From positions 310,001-374,000 of the forward strand of contig NZ_SJOO01000004.1 of assembly GCF_004331265.1 (NCBI RefSeq): a stretch of DNA of 64,000 nt, read 5' to 3'. The notes under the pieces are model-generated. The model made no database searches. It was not told the DNA's origin and saw only the letters and a program-made list of their open reading frames with translations. The translations under genes were made by a program, and so were the position numbers. This document shows, piece after piece, positions 35,122 to 43,261 of this stretch. Numbering within the stretch: position 1 is the first letter of the stretch; the number at the start of each line of letters is the position of its first letter. Source of the stretch: Enterobacter wuhouensis (lineage in GTDB: Bacteria; Pseudomonadota; Gammaproteobacteria; Enterobacterales; Enterobacteriaceae).

Positions 35122-36123
35122 ATGAACGCACCCACCATCCTCACCGGCGATCGCCCAACCGGCCCGCTGCACCTCGGTCATTTCGTCGGATCGCTGCGCC
35201 AGCGCGTGGCGCTCCAGCAGACGCACAACCAGTTTGTGCTGATTGCCGACCTGCAGGGCTTGACCGACAACGGCAGCAACCCGCAGAAAATTCGCGACAA
35301 CATCCCCGAAGTGCTGGCCGACTACCTCGCCGCCGGCATCGACCCGAACCTGACCACGATCTGCCTGCAGTCCGCCCTGCCCGCCCTCGCCGAGCTGACG
35401 ATGCTGTATATGAACATCGTCACCGTCGCCCGCGTGGAGCGTAACCCGACGGTGAAAAACGAGATTGCGCAGAAGAGTTTCGCCCGCTCGCTGCCGGTCG
35501 GGTTTATGGCCTACCCCATCAGCCAGGCGGCGGACATCACCGCGTTTAAGGCCGAGTGCGTGCCCGTCGGCGACGACCAGCTGCCGATGATTGAGCAGAC
35601 CAACGAGATTGTGCACAAGATGAACAGCCTGCTGCCCGCCCCGGTGCTGCGCCACTGCAAGGCGATGCTGAGCGACACCAGCCGCCTGCCCGGCATCGAC
35701 GGCAGCGCCAAGATGTCGAAATCGCTGGGCAACACGCTGCACCTTTCGGCCAGCGAAGAGACCATTCATCGTGCAGTGAGCGCGATGTACACCGATCCGA
35801 ACCACCTGAAGGTGAGCGACCCGGGACAGATTGAGGGGAACGTGGTGTTTACGTACCTCGACGCGTTTCATCCGGACAAGGAGAAAGTGGCGGCGATGAA
35901 GGCGCACTATCAGGCGGGCGGGCTTGGGGACCGGGTTTGCAAGAACGAGCTGGAGGGGTGTTTGCAGGAACTGATTGCGCCGATGCGGGAGCGCAGGGCG
36001 ATGTATATGCAGGACAAGGGAGAGCTAATGGCGATGCTGAAGCGCGGGACCGAACGGGCGCAGGGGGTGACGCAGGAGACGTTGAGGGAGGTGAAGGTTG
36101 GGCTGGGGGTGCCGGTGTTTTGA
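35122..36123 (+). CDS. trpS: Second tryptophanyl-tRNA synthetase
   Basis: 333 residues, class Ic synthetase that charges tRNA-Trp. The HIGH motif is PLHLGHFVGS near residue 16 and KMSKS is GSAKMSKSLGN near residue 195, with the Trp-binding region between. Enteric genomes carry the housekeeping trpS with dam and rpe, so this gene is probably the extra copy known in some enterics and related to indolmycin-resistant synthetases. The Trp leader and attenuator upstream imply that it is induced when charged tRNA-Trp runs low. A Shine-Dalgarno AAGGAG precedes ATG 35122. Confidence 0.93.
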   Translation: MNAPTILTGDRPTGPLHLGHFVGSLRQRVALQQTHNQFVLIADLQGLTDNGSNPQKIRDNIPEVLADYLAAGIDPNLTTICLQSALPALAELTMLYMNIVTVARVERNPTVKNEIAQKSFARSLPVGFMAYPISQAADITAFKAECVPVGDDQLPMIEQTNEIVHKMNSLLPAPVLRHCKAMLSDTSRLPGIDGSAKMSKSLGNTLHLSASEETIHRAVSAMYTDPNHLKVSDPGQIEGNVVFTYLDAFHPDKEKVAAMKAHYQAGGLGDRVCKNELEGCLQELIAPMRERRAMYMQDKGELMAMLKRGTERAQGVTQETLREVKVGLGVPVF

Positions 36124-36140
36124 CAGCAGATTAAATAATA

Positions 36141-36161
36141 ATCCCGGCGCAGATCCGGGAT
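36141..36161. terminator. Bidirectional terminator between trpS and the SymE-like gene
   Basis: ATCCCGG (36141-36147) pairs with CCGGGAT (36155-36161), loop CGCAGAT, followed by ATTTATC. It lies between two convergent genes. Confidence 0.65.
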
Positions 36162-36166
36162 ATTTA

Positions 36167-36622
36167 TCAGGCGTTGCGCTTAATCACCGGAATATCGCCG
36201 GTGTCGTTCAACGCTCCTGGAAATGTTTTTAACCACTGCGCGACTTTCTGCTTATTTATATTCACCACGCTCATCCCTTCCAGGCATCCCCATAATTCTC
36301 TTGTATGTTGTGGCGTAATCACAATGCAGTCTTTCATGGCGCGTATTTTTACGGGCATGCCGTTGATGAAACCCGCGCGTTTTAACCACTCGCCGCCCAA
36401 AAGAAGGTATTTCATATCTATGCGGGAATAAAGTTCGCAGCAGGCGGCACTGTCCTGCGGCGTCTCCGCGCGGGGATGGACGGGCGCCGCGTTAAGCTGG
36501 TTGCCGTGAAGTCGGCGGGCGCTGTTTTTGCGCACCAGCTCGCGGTTTTCAATCATGCCGGTGAAAGCGTCTGATTCTGTTTTGCAAACAGTAAACTCTG
36601 GCTTAAAATTCGTTGCAGCCAT
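36167..36622 (-). CDS. symE: SymE-like type I toxin
   Basis: 151 residues from ATG 36622 (GAGGAG 7 bases upstream). The C-terminal half holds the SymE/AbrB-like fold: KYLLLGGEWLKRAGFINGMP, VKIRAMKDCIVITPQ. E. coli SymE is an SOS-induced toxin with nuclease-like effect, controlled by the antisense RNA SymR. The N-terminal 65 residues are poorly conserved in the family. In E. coli symE sits next to restriction genes (mcrBC, hsd, mrr), and here too restriction genes follow. An antisense RNA at the 5' end on the plus strand is expected but I cannot point to its promoter. Confidence 0.78.
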   Translation of the reverse strand: MAATNFKPEFTVCKTESDAFTGMIENRELVRKNSARRLHGNQLNAAPVHPRAETPQDSAACCELYSRIDMKYLLLGGEWLKRAGFINGMPVKIRAMKDCIVITPQHTRELWGCLEGMSVVNINKQKVAQWLKTFPGALNDTGDIPVIKRNA

Positions 36623-36922
36623 TTTCAACTCCTCAGTAGTTGTTTGTGGTTAGCGGTATGGGGGTGTTGCAGCACCTTCATATCGCGAATTCCTTGTTAA
36701 ATTCTCTTTGATACTTCCTTTGCCGTTCGGCGTAATTTCTGGTGCTCATTATACAGGGCTGAATATAAATACAGCGGTTTTGGGTGGGGTAAATTTAGAA
36801 TTTGCGAGGGGGATTCAGGAAATAAGGTTTGGTACGGTAAGGTCATGTTTTTGTTGATTGCGGGTTGATTGGTCTGGGTTTTGCGAGCATCATCGCAATT
36901 ATTTACCTTCTTCCGTAACGCG

Positions 36923-37792
36923 ATGGCTTCCAGCAAAACTCTCGAACAGGCAATTGCCGACATCACCATCTGGCGCAAAGGCGAACAGCGTGCGCCGCAT
37001 AAGCCTTTATTGCTTCTGTACGTGCTGGCGAACTATCAGCAGGGACATGCGCGACTCTTTGATTACGGAACCGAGGTCCACGAGCAGCTGCTTAGCCTGT
37101 TAGAACGCTTTGGCCCACAGCGGAAGGCACATTACCCAAATATGCCCTTCTGGCGGCTCAAGAGGGACGGGTTTTAGGATCTTCAGAATACTGAGTTCTG
37201 TTCAACTACTGGCAGTAAACAACCGCCTGTTAAAGAACTTGTGGAACATAACGTCGCAGGCGGGTTTGATGAAGAACACTTTGCGCTGCTGAATAAGAAC
37301 AAAAATCTGATCGGCTCGCTGGCGCAGCAGATCCTTGAAGCGCACTTTCCTGAAAGCATTCAGGAAGAGATCGCGGATGAAATGGGTTTTGATATCCAGC
37401 AGATCCGTAAGGTTCGCGATCCGCTGTTCCGTCAGCAGGTTCTGCGTGCTTACAACTACGAGTGCGCTATTTGTGGATTCAATATGCGACATGATAATGC
37501 CTCTGTTGGACTTGAAGCCGCGCATATCAAGTGGAAGCAGTTTGGCGGACCGTGTGAGATCCCGAACGGACTGGCGTTGTGTGCGATTCATCATAAGGCG
37601 TTTGATAAAGGATCGATTGGGCTGGATGAGAGTATGCGGGTGTTGGTGTCAGAGGCGGTGAATGGGGGCGGGATTGTTGGGCGGTTGTTCTGGGATTTTG
37701 CTGGAAAGCTGATTGCTTTGCCGATGGTGAAAGGGAATTATCCAGGGGAGGGGTTTGTGGAGTGGCATCGGAGGGAGGTATTTAGAGGATGA
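36923..37792 (+). pseudogene. Phosphorothioate-type HNH restriction endonuclease, broken by an amber codon
   Basis: One continuous frame of 289 codons starting MASSKTLEQAIADITIWRKG with a single TAG at 37175-37177, in the context DGF-stop-DLQNTEF. The N-terminal part (PHKPLLLLYVLANYQQGHAR, PNMPFWRLKRDGF) is the sulfur-recognising half and the C-terminal part is an HNH nuclease: YECAICGFNM, AAHIKW, NGLALCAIHHKAFD. Related proteins have a Trp in this position (TGG to TAG). Alternatives are amber readthrough by a suppressor or two separate polypeptides. No dnd modification genes are seen in the window. Codons after the stop are intact, so the change is recent. Confidence 0.8.
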
Positions 37793-37795
37793 GTG

Positions 37796-37972
37796 CGAAG
37801 GCCGGACTCGAATTTCACACCTAATAGGCTGATATCAATATTGTTTATAAACAGAAATAAATAGTTATACCCGTACTTGTACCCACAAGTTAAAATCCGT
37901 ACAAAAAATAGACATTTCAAGTGGGTATAAAGCCATACCAGTAGAACACCGATATGGCTATCAAAGCAGGAT
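37796..37972. other. tRNA-Leu 3'-end-like att remnant and leftover integrase-proximal DNA
   Basis: On the minus strand 37812-37796 reads TTCGAGTCCGGCCTTCG, identical to the T-arm and acceptor end of E. coli leuX tRNA, an island insertion site. Beyond it the AT-rich stretch to 37972 has clustered GTACCC-like words (37868-37905) like integrase arm sites and an ATG GCT ATC AAA start at 37954 that soon runs into the Mrr gene's end. The integrase body is missing. I read this as one half of a deleted site-specific element. Confidence 0.5.
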
Positions 37973-38980
37973 TCAGGCAGGAAGGAAAGTTTTCTTCAGA
38001 GGCACCAAAAGTTTGGTTTCGATATCAACCTGCTCATAGTTTTCAATGAGGGCTCTGACAAGATCGTCCAGCGTCCAGAGCGTCAGAGGTATCTGTGAGC
38101 GGTCGGCTTCATAGCGAGCATCTTTCGTAAAGCCCCCCGTACTGACATAAAGCCCACGATCTTCTGGATGACGACCGCCAATAAAGCTGCGGATCTGCTG
38201 ACTCCCCATTTGCTCCCTGCGATGTTTTACCTCAACGATAATACGTGGATTTTCAAAACCAAATCCATCAGGTGAAGCAATAATGTCTTTACCCCGATCG
38301 GCTCCCGCAGGTGAGACCTGCGTTTTATAGCCCATGCCGCGTAAAACTCCGGCAACAAGATTTTGCATCTCATCCCAGTCAAGAGAGTTGATACGATCTT
38401 TGATACCCTCAAACGCCAGCATTTCCATATCGCGAAGCGGATCCGAAACAGCCTCATCTTCATCCATCGCAATTGGATTCTGAGTAATTACATCTGCAGT
38501 GGGTTTCTTATCCTGCAAAAGCTCTTCTAGCGCATATTCTGGAAGCTGGAAAACCGTCAGCGTAGAACCCAATGTGTTTTTGGTAGCAACAGACAGTCTA
38601 TCGCGGTCGATTTCTTGAGTATTCCATTTAACCTGCCGAGCGATACCCATCCCCTCTTCCACCCATTCAGGATGATACTGGAAGTCTGAAGTAACTTTGC
38701 CTAGCAAATAAGTACGGTTGGCTGGCGAATAGGTAATAACCCAATCACCCTTTTGGATCTCATTCACAAAACGCCAGACCTGCGATGCGCCAGAACGGGC
38801 TGTTCCGAGCTTTGTTAAGGGATCAGCCTCCTGGTATAAGGCGAGTAACTGGGCTCGGGATAGGCCGGATTTGACTAATGGAGCCAGCTGAGACCAACCG
38901 ATGCCTACAATTTGCTTATCGCGAAAATCGTCATAGAGCTTGCCGCCGTCACCGCGGATCATCCACATTCTATTGCCCAT
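37973..38980 (-). CDS. Mrr-family restriction endonuclease with N-terminal PUA/EVE-like domain
   Basis: 335 residues. The N-terminal 160 residues (MWMIRGDGGKLYDDFRDKQI, VWRFVNEIQKGDWVITYSP) look like an EVE/PUA-type modified-base reader. The C-terminal half is Mrr_cat: GADRGKDII (Asp232) and IIVEVKHR (Glu250, Lys252), the D-ExK nuclease core, followed by SQQIRSFIGGR and GLYVSTGGFTKDA. It probably cuts DNA with modified bases, as Mrr does with methylated DNA. AGGGA precedes ATG 38980. It has no methylase partner nearby, consistent with a modification-dependent enzyme. Confidence 0.88.
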   Translation of the reverse strand: MGNRMWMIRGDGGKLYDDFRDKQIVGIGWSQLAPLVKSGLSRAQLLALYQEADPLTKLGTARSGASQVWRFVNEIQKGDWVITYSPANRTYLLGKVTSDFQYHPEWVEEGMGIARQVKWNTQEIDRDRLSVATKNTLGSTLTVFQLPEYALEELLQDKKPTADVITQNPIAMDEDEAVSDPLRDMEMLAFEGIKDRINSLDWDEMQNLVAGVLRGMGYKTQVSPAGADRGKDIIASPDGFGFENPRIIVEVKHRREQMGSQQIRSFIGGRHPEDRGLYVSTGGFTKDARYEADRSQIPLTLWTLDDLVRALIENYEQVDIETKLLVPLKKTFLPA

Positions 38981-39146
38981 ACCAGTCCCTTCATGAGGAA
39001 AAGAAATTATGCTGGATCATAAGCTTGATCGTAGTATGCGTCAAAACCATCAACAACGACGGCCCAGCATTCCCGGATTGTGCTTGCGATAATGTGCCCA
39101 GTTAAAATTACAGTTTCAATTTGCATGATATTTCGTCCATATAAGT

Positions 39147-39179
39147 AAAAGCACCAACCAGCATCGGCAGGTGCTTTTT
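39147..39179. terminator. Bidirectional rho-independent terminator
   Basis: AAAAGCACC (39147-39155) pairs with GGTGCTTTT (39170-39178), with T-runs on both strands. It ends the yfj-type operon before the Mrr gene. Confidence 0.8.
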
Positions 39180-39230
39180 GGAATGAGTAAATTAATTAAG
39201 TAAGGAAAGCTGCAGTGTGAATCAGGAAGG

Positions 39231-39572
39231 CTATTCCCAATGTTCACCGTGCCGCGCTTTCAATAAACCTGTTGCCTGTCGCGCCCGCAGAATATCGACT
39301 GCCCGCAGATATGGGGACTGTTCTTGCCAGTCGAATCCCCTGCGATCAATACGAACCAGCCCGTACTTTTCCACCAGAAAATTAACGGCATCGGCCAAAG
39401 ATATACCGGCATCGATATGTTCCTGAATTACCGTTTCATCACTGAATGGCGTGTCGTTGAGAGTCAGGCCATAATGTTGTTCCAGCAGGAGTGCAAGCAG
39501 CATTTGCCAGACAGCCACGGGCGACAGACATAGCTTCGCCGCCTGCGGATTTGTTGCAGGTAGAGTTTTCAT
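39231..39572 (-). CDS. cbtA: CbtA/YeeV-family cytoskeleton-targeting toxin
   Basis: 113 residues ([20 protein letters not shown]). The family core [40 protein letters not shown] and [14 protein letters not shown] is intact; length equals the YkfI/YpjF toxins. Known homologues bind FtsZ and MreB and block cell division. The antitoxin gene cbeA starts the pair just upstream. The start at 39572 is the family start; upstream codons belong to spacer. Confidence 0.92.
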   Translation of the reverse strand: MKTLPATNPQAAKLCLSPVAVWQMLLALLLEQHYGLTLNDTPFSDETVIQEHIDAGISLADAVNFLVEKYGLVRIDRRGFDWQEQSPYLRAVDILRARQATGLLKARHGEHWE

Positions 39573-39592
39573 ATTTGCTCTTGTGAAAGTAG

Positions 39593-39934
39593 TTAACGAT
39601 GGGTGGAGTAAACGGCGATGTATACGTAGCCGCAACTGCCAAGGGTATCGGCTTCGCAGGTGAAACCATTGTGGTGCAGGGTGACACAGTGGGCATGGCG
39701 AGGATTCATTTCACCAGTAGTCAGCATCGATTCCATCTGGCTGATAAAATGCGGGAATGCCACATCCAGCTTAAGACATTCTGCTTCGCTGAACTTACCG
39801 GTGATACTGGCCCGGTCAGCCAGATAGTGCAGCCGGTTTCCCTCCTGTACCAGACGAGCGCCAAAGCAAGGTGTCACATTACGATTCAGACCCCACTTGA
39901 GAAATGAATCGTTCTCTGAGTCAGTAGATTTCAT
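39593..39934 (-). CDS. cbeA: CbeA/YeeU-family antitoxin
   Basis: 113 residues ([20 protein letters not shown]). The motif [20 protein letters not shown] and [20 protein letters not shown] are the YeeU/YfjZ hallmark. In this type IV toxin-antitoxin the antitoxin acts on the toxin's targets, bundling FtsZ and MreB, instead of binding the toxin. It is 20 bases upstream of cbtA and 10 bases after the RadC-like gene. Confidence 0.92.
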   Translation of the reverse strand: MKSTDSENDSFLKWGLNRNVTPCFGARLVQEGNRLHYLADRASITGKFSEAECLKLDVAFPHFISQMESMLTTGEMNPRHAHCVTLHHNGFTCEADTLGSCGYVYIAVYSTHR

Positions 39935-39944
39935 TGAAGTACCC

Positions 39945-40487
39945 TCATATCCAGCCTCGCTCTGCAAACGACACAATGCCATCTGATCCGATAACCAGAT
40001 GATCGAGCGTGTTCACATCAACCAGTGCTAACGCTTCTTTAAGCCTACCCGTAATGTTGCGGTCACATTGACTGGGCTCCGGATCGCCGGAGGGATGATT
40101 GTGTGCGAGGACGACAGCTGCAGCATTGAAGCGAAGCGCTGACTTCACTACCTCGCGGGGATGGACCTGGACATGGTTAATCGAACCGGCAAATAGCGTT
40201 TCACTCTCCAGTAAACGGTGCTGGTTATCGAGATAGAGCACCATAAACACTTCCCGTTCTTGTCCTGCCAGATGTAACCGAAGCCAGTTACGGGCAGCAG
40301 TACTGGAGGTAAAGGATATACCGGGCTGGCGCAGATATTTATCCAGCAGGTTGATGGCACGACGAATGGTGCGTTGGGCATAGGGGGTTAATCCGGAGGT
40401 CGCGGGAAGCAAACAACCATGCTGGGCCATAATCGCCAGTGGAAAGAGTTCAGGCTGAGATGACAGCGGGGATAATACAGTATTCAT
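39945..40487 (-). CDS. RadC-family (JAMM) protein, YfjY/YeeS type
   Basis: 180 residues. The metal-binding JAMM motif is HNHPSGDPEPSQCD (129-142), preceded by VHPREVVKSALRFNAAAVVL. The usual helix-hairpin-helix N-terminus of long RadC is absent, as in the YfjY/YeeS/YkfG group carried on CP4-type elements. The function is not settled; it is not needed for DNA repair in E. coli. Confidence 0.9.
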   Translation of the reverse strand: MNTVLSPLSSQPELFPLAIMAQHGCLLPATSGLTPYAQRTIRRAINLLDKYLRQPGISFTSSTAARNWLRLHLAGQEREVFMVLYLDNQHRLLESETLFAGSINHVQVHPREVVKSALRFNAAAVVLAHNHPSGDPEPSQCDRNITGRLKEALALVDVNTLDHLVIGSDGIVSFAERGWI

Positions 40488-40499
40488 GTTCGGTATCCC

Positions 40500-40943
40500 T
40501 CAGTCGATGAGATGCATAATGGCTCTGCACTCTGGATGGTTCAGCGCGTAGTCGCGTAAGCGATAATAGTGCTCAGTCATCGCGTCACACTCGGTGCGAC
40601 AGGCGTGGTGATTGTAAGCCATCAGACAGGCGACCATCCCTGCAGCTTCACTGGTAAGCTCTGCGCCATTGCCGTTCATGCTGTTGAACAATGTCCACTT
40701 CTCATCGTGATCTGACTCGGGAGCCATAAAAGCGCCGCCGTTGCTGAGTGTCGAAAAACGCCAGATACCACCGTGGTTATCGGCACACAGCCGATCCATC
40801 CAGGCGAAAATGCGAGGTTCAAGGGTTATCCATTGTGGGATGGAGCCAAAGTGCTGCGGCCAGAAGCCGATGCGTAACTCGTCCGGGACCACTGAGGCAG
40901 TAATTGCGGTATGCTCCGCGAACTGATGATTTTGTGTATTCAT
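40500..40943 (-). CDS. ArdB/KlcA-type antirestriction protein
   Basis: 147 residues with the family motif FWPQHFGSIPQWITLEPRIF, GGIWRFSTLSNGGAFMAP and the terminal HYYRLRDYALNHPE. ArdB/KlcA proteins relieve type I restriction and help incoming elements survive. E. coli CP4-57 YfjX is the counterpart at this place in the gene order. It precedes the RadC-like gene by 12 bases. Confidence 0.9.
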   Translation of the reverse strand: MNTQNHQFAEHTAITASVVPDELRIGFWPQHFGSIPQWITLEPRIFAWMDRLCADNHGGIWRFSTLSNGGAFMAPESDHDEKWTLFNSMNGNGAELTSEAAGMVACLMAYNHHACRTECDAMTEHYYRLRDYALNHPECRAIMHLID

Positions 40944-40973
40944 TAAACTATCTCCTTATGCCGGAACGGTTGT

Positions 40974-41795
40974 TTAACGCCCGAAAAATTCGAGCATGTT
41001 TTCAGCCATAACCCACAGGGCGCGATTGAGCTTCACATCGCCATCAATACCGGTAACAGCACGGGTGCGGCTACTTTTCCCCAGAGCGGTTCGCCCTGAC
41101 AGACCTCCTTTCATCAGGTTCTCTTGTAGCCGCTGATAGACGGTCCACAGGTCATCGCTGTAGTCCTCCCGGCGACGTGGGGTCAACAACTGCGATACCG
41201 TGACCGGCTGGTGGTCTTCACCAAAGCGATACTTCAGCGCGGCATTCGCCAGTGCGTTACGGGCTGGTTCTGGCAGTGCCAGTGACTGCATTGCATCGCG
41301 CTTCTCCTCCACCCGGTCAAACACACCGAGCACTTCGTAAGCCCCTTCAATCCCCCTCTCAACAACATTCCCTTTATGTGGTACCCGCACTTCGCCAAAT
41401 GACTGTCCGCAGACCAGACCGTTGGTACAGACGCCTCGAAATAGCCCCGGCAACATCTGGTAGCTTGATGAGCCGTCATGGCTGTTAAGTAGAATGATTT
41501 CCGGCACCTGATGTCCGGTCAGTTGACCGGCACGACGCAGGCGAAGCATATGTTTGGTGTGTTCCCGCTTGCTCTGGTCGCGAACCTTTGTCTGGCAGGC
41601 AAAGAACGGCTCAAAGCCTTCACGCTGCAGGCTTTCGAGAATGGTAATGGTAGGGATGTAGGTGTAACGGTCTGAACGAGATTCATGCTTGTCACTCCCG
41701 AACACGCTGGGGACATGGCTCATCAGCTCTTCGTGGGTCAGAGGCCGGTCACGGCGTATCTGGTTTATACGGCCAAAGCGGCTGGCTAATCGCAT
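40974..41795 (-). CDS. DUF932 protein, YfjQ/YafZ type
   Basis: 273 residues from MRLASRFGRINQ (ATG 41795), exactly the length of E. coli YfjQ and YafZ. The central domain shows YIPTITILESLQREGFEPFF, the CTNGLVCGQSFGEVRVPHKG patch and the C-terminal helix with NRALWVMAENMLEFFG. DUF932 is common in conjugative and satellite elements; the role is unknown. It lies between the exported proteins and the ArdB-like gene. Confidence 0.9.
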   Translation of the reverse strand: MRLASRFGRINQIRRDRPLTHEELMSHVPSVFGSDKHESRSDRYTYIPTITILESLQREGFEPFFACQTKVRDQSKREHTKHMLRLRRAGQLTGHQVPEIILLNSHDGSSSYQMLPGLFRGVCTNGLVCGQSFGEVRVPHKGNVVERGIEGAYEVLGVFDRVEEKRDAMQSLALPEPARNALANAALKYRFGEDHQPVTVSQLLTPRRREDYSDDLWTVYQRLQENLMKGGLSGRTALGKSSRTRAVTGIDGDVKLNRALWVMAENMLEFFGR

Positions 41796-41913
41796 GGCTA
41801 ACTCCTTATCTGATAATGAAATAAAAACAAAAAGCCATGTTCCCGAAGGAGCATGGCCTGTTGCTATCTGGTGTTGGTGTGTTGCGGGCTGTAGAGAACT
41901 GAAATGTGGAGGA

Positions 41914-42387
41914 TTAATCGCTGTAATGGGTGGTTCTGCAGCCACTGAGGTCAGATAATTCTTTCTCCGTATTCTTCAGCCCCGGACTGAAGGTGCCGAC
42001 TTTTTTATCGTTGACGTAAACATCAAAATTCGCAGCCTGGCTCAGGGCGTCAATAAATGACACCCAGGCATTGTCACCGTTTCGCCAGCCGAGGAATGAC
42101 GGTAACGGATACTGGCTGTCATCCATCACCACGGTGATGTCGGTTCCGTCATCGTGAGAATTCAGCAAGGTACCGTCGGGCAGGGTCAGGTATACGCTGT
42201 GCTGCAGCACATTCTGCTCATCGGGGCTGGTGGTGCAGTTAAGATTAAAGACCACTTTCTCCGGGCCGGTGATGATGTATTCGGTCACACCCTGAGCGAA
42301 GCCGCTGCTCCACATATTGGGGATGGCCTGTGCAACGGAGGCTGAGGCCAGCATAACGAACGCCAGGGCGGCATGAGATAAACGCAT
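41914..42387 (-). CDS. Exported protein of unknown function (CP4-type island)
   Basis: 157 residues. A cleavable signal peptide (MRLSHAALAFVMLASASVAQ, cut after AQA) leads to a beta-rich body with two Cys (LNCTTSP and SGCRTT) that probably form a disulfide. I do not recognise the family. Its minus-strand neighbour at 42488 is another exported protein, so the two may act together in the periplasm. Confidence 0.7.
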   Translation of the reverse strand: MRLSHAALAFVMLASASVAQAIPNMWSSGFAQGVTEYIITGPEKVVFNLNCTTSPDEQNVLQHSVYLTLPDGTLLNSHDDGTDITVVMDDSQYPLPSFLGWRNGDNAWVSFIDALSQAANFDVYVNDKKVGTFSPGLKNTEKELSDLSGCRTTHYSD

Positions 42388-42487
42388 AAGTGATTTCCTT
42401 TCATTAACATCAGAGGGAGGGAATCCGTCAGGGCGCGCTGAAGCGCACCGGGAACCCGGACAACCTTAATTAATTTCATCAACGCTC

Positions 42488-42952
42488 TTATCTGTCTGTC
42501 GTTTTGTCCTTCCATTTTGGCCGGTTGCTACCCGAAAAGGATTTCACCATCGACCAGTATTCCACCGGGAATCGTTTTACCAGTTCCCCGTTGAGACGGA
42601 CATCGATAGTCCGGTACTGCCCGTTGTTCATGGTCCCCTGACTGAAGTAAGCATTGCTGCTGCAGGTCCCCGTGTCGTACTGGTTCCAGGCTTTTTCGGG
42701 TTTACCCACTACGTAAAAATCCCCCAGGGCGCAGCCGTTAGTGGATTTACGATTAACGATGGCCACCCTGTTCGTTGCCGCCAACACGATGGTGCAGGAG
42801 CTTTGTTTTCCCCCACAGACATCCCATAACACCCGACCACCAGGGTCCTTAAACGACCAGATAGTGTTCGCCGGAATATCGACCCGTTCCCGTGCCGCGG
42901 TACTGAGACTGACGCAGAAGACCAGCGCAAAAACTGCAAACCTCATTTTCAT
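42488..42952 (-). CDS. Exported Cys-rich protein of unknown function
   Basis: 154 residues. The signal peptide MRFAVFALVFCVSLSTAA is followed by a mature part with four Cys (DVCGG, SSCTIV, NGCALG, GTCSS), likely two disulfides. The start is ATG 42952 or the next one at 42946. No family recognised. It lies in the CP4-like block between the YfjP-like GTPase and the DUF932 gene. Confidence 0.65.
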   Translation of the reverse strand: MKMRFAVFALVFCVSLSTAARERVDIPANTIWSFKDPGGRVLWDVCGGKQSSCTIVLAATNRVAIVNRKSTNGCALGDFYVVGKPEKAWNQYDTGTCSSNAYFSQGTMNNGQYRTIDVRLNGELVKRFPVEYWSMVKSFSGSNRPKWKDKTTDR

Positions 42953-43038
42953 TTTTCATTCCTTAGCCATTTCAGAAAATCCGGAGTCAGCGCCCGCAAC
43001 GGCGTACCTGGTGCGCTGCAGACTGAGCAGATGCCTTT

Positions 43039-43082
43039 AGATATCGATCGATAATAACGATCAATAAAATAGATATCGATCG
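43039..43082. promoter_or_regulatory. Direct repeat AGATATCGATCG upstream of the island operon
   Basis: Two exact copies at 43039-43050 and 43071-43082, 32 bases apart (three helical turns), with a half copy CGATAATAACGATCAATA between them. They sit in the 309-base gap between the GTPase gene and the exported protein gene, so they are candidate operators of the latter. Nothing else was seen in this gap. Confidence 0.5.
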
Positions 43083-43261
43083 TTACATTCTATTAATAAG
43101 AGCAAGGGTTGTCATCCCTTTCGGGGAAAATGTGTGACAGAACAGGGACTCAGGTATCCGGTGCCACGAAGTGGGGGCAACGGGGTATTCTGATTACAAG
43201 AAGTGGGTCTGGGAATGAGACTCATGCCCACGGTTGACCGGGAGGAGTATAAAGTCTGGTT

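Noticed and set aside
36600-36700. SymR antisense RNA opposite the SymE-like gene
   Set aside because: Expected by analogy, but I could not identify a promoter or terminator on the plus strand with confidence.
38991-39160. Possible 48-codon minus-strand frame from a GTG upstream of the Mrr gene
   Set aside because: The start would lie inside the terminator hairpin, and the frame from the nearby ATG stops after five codons.
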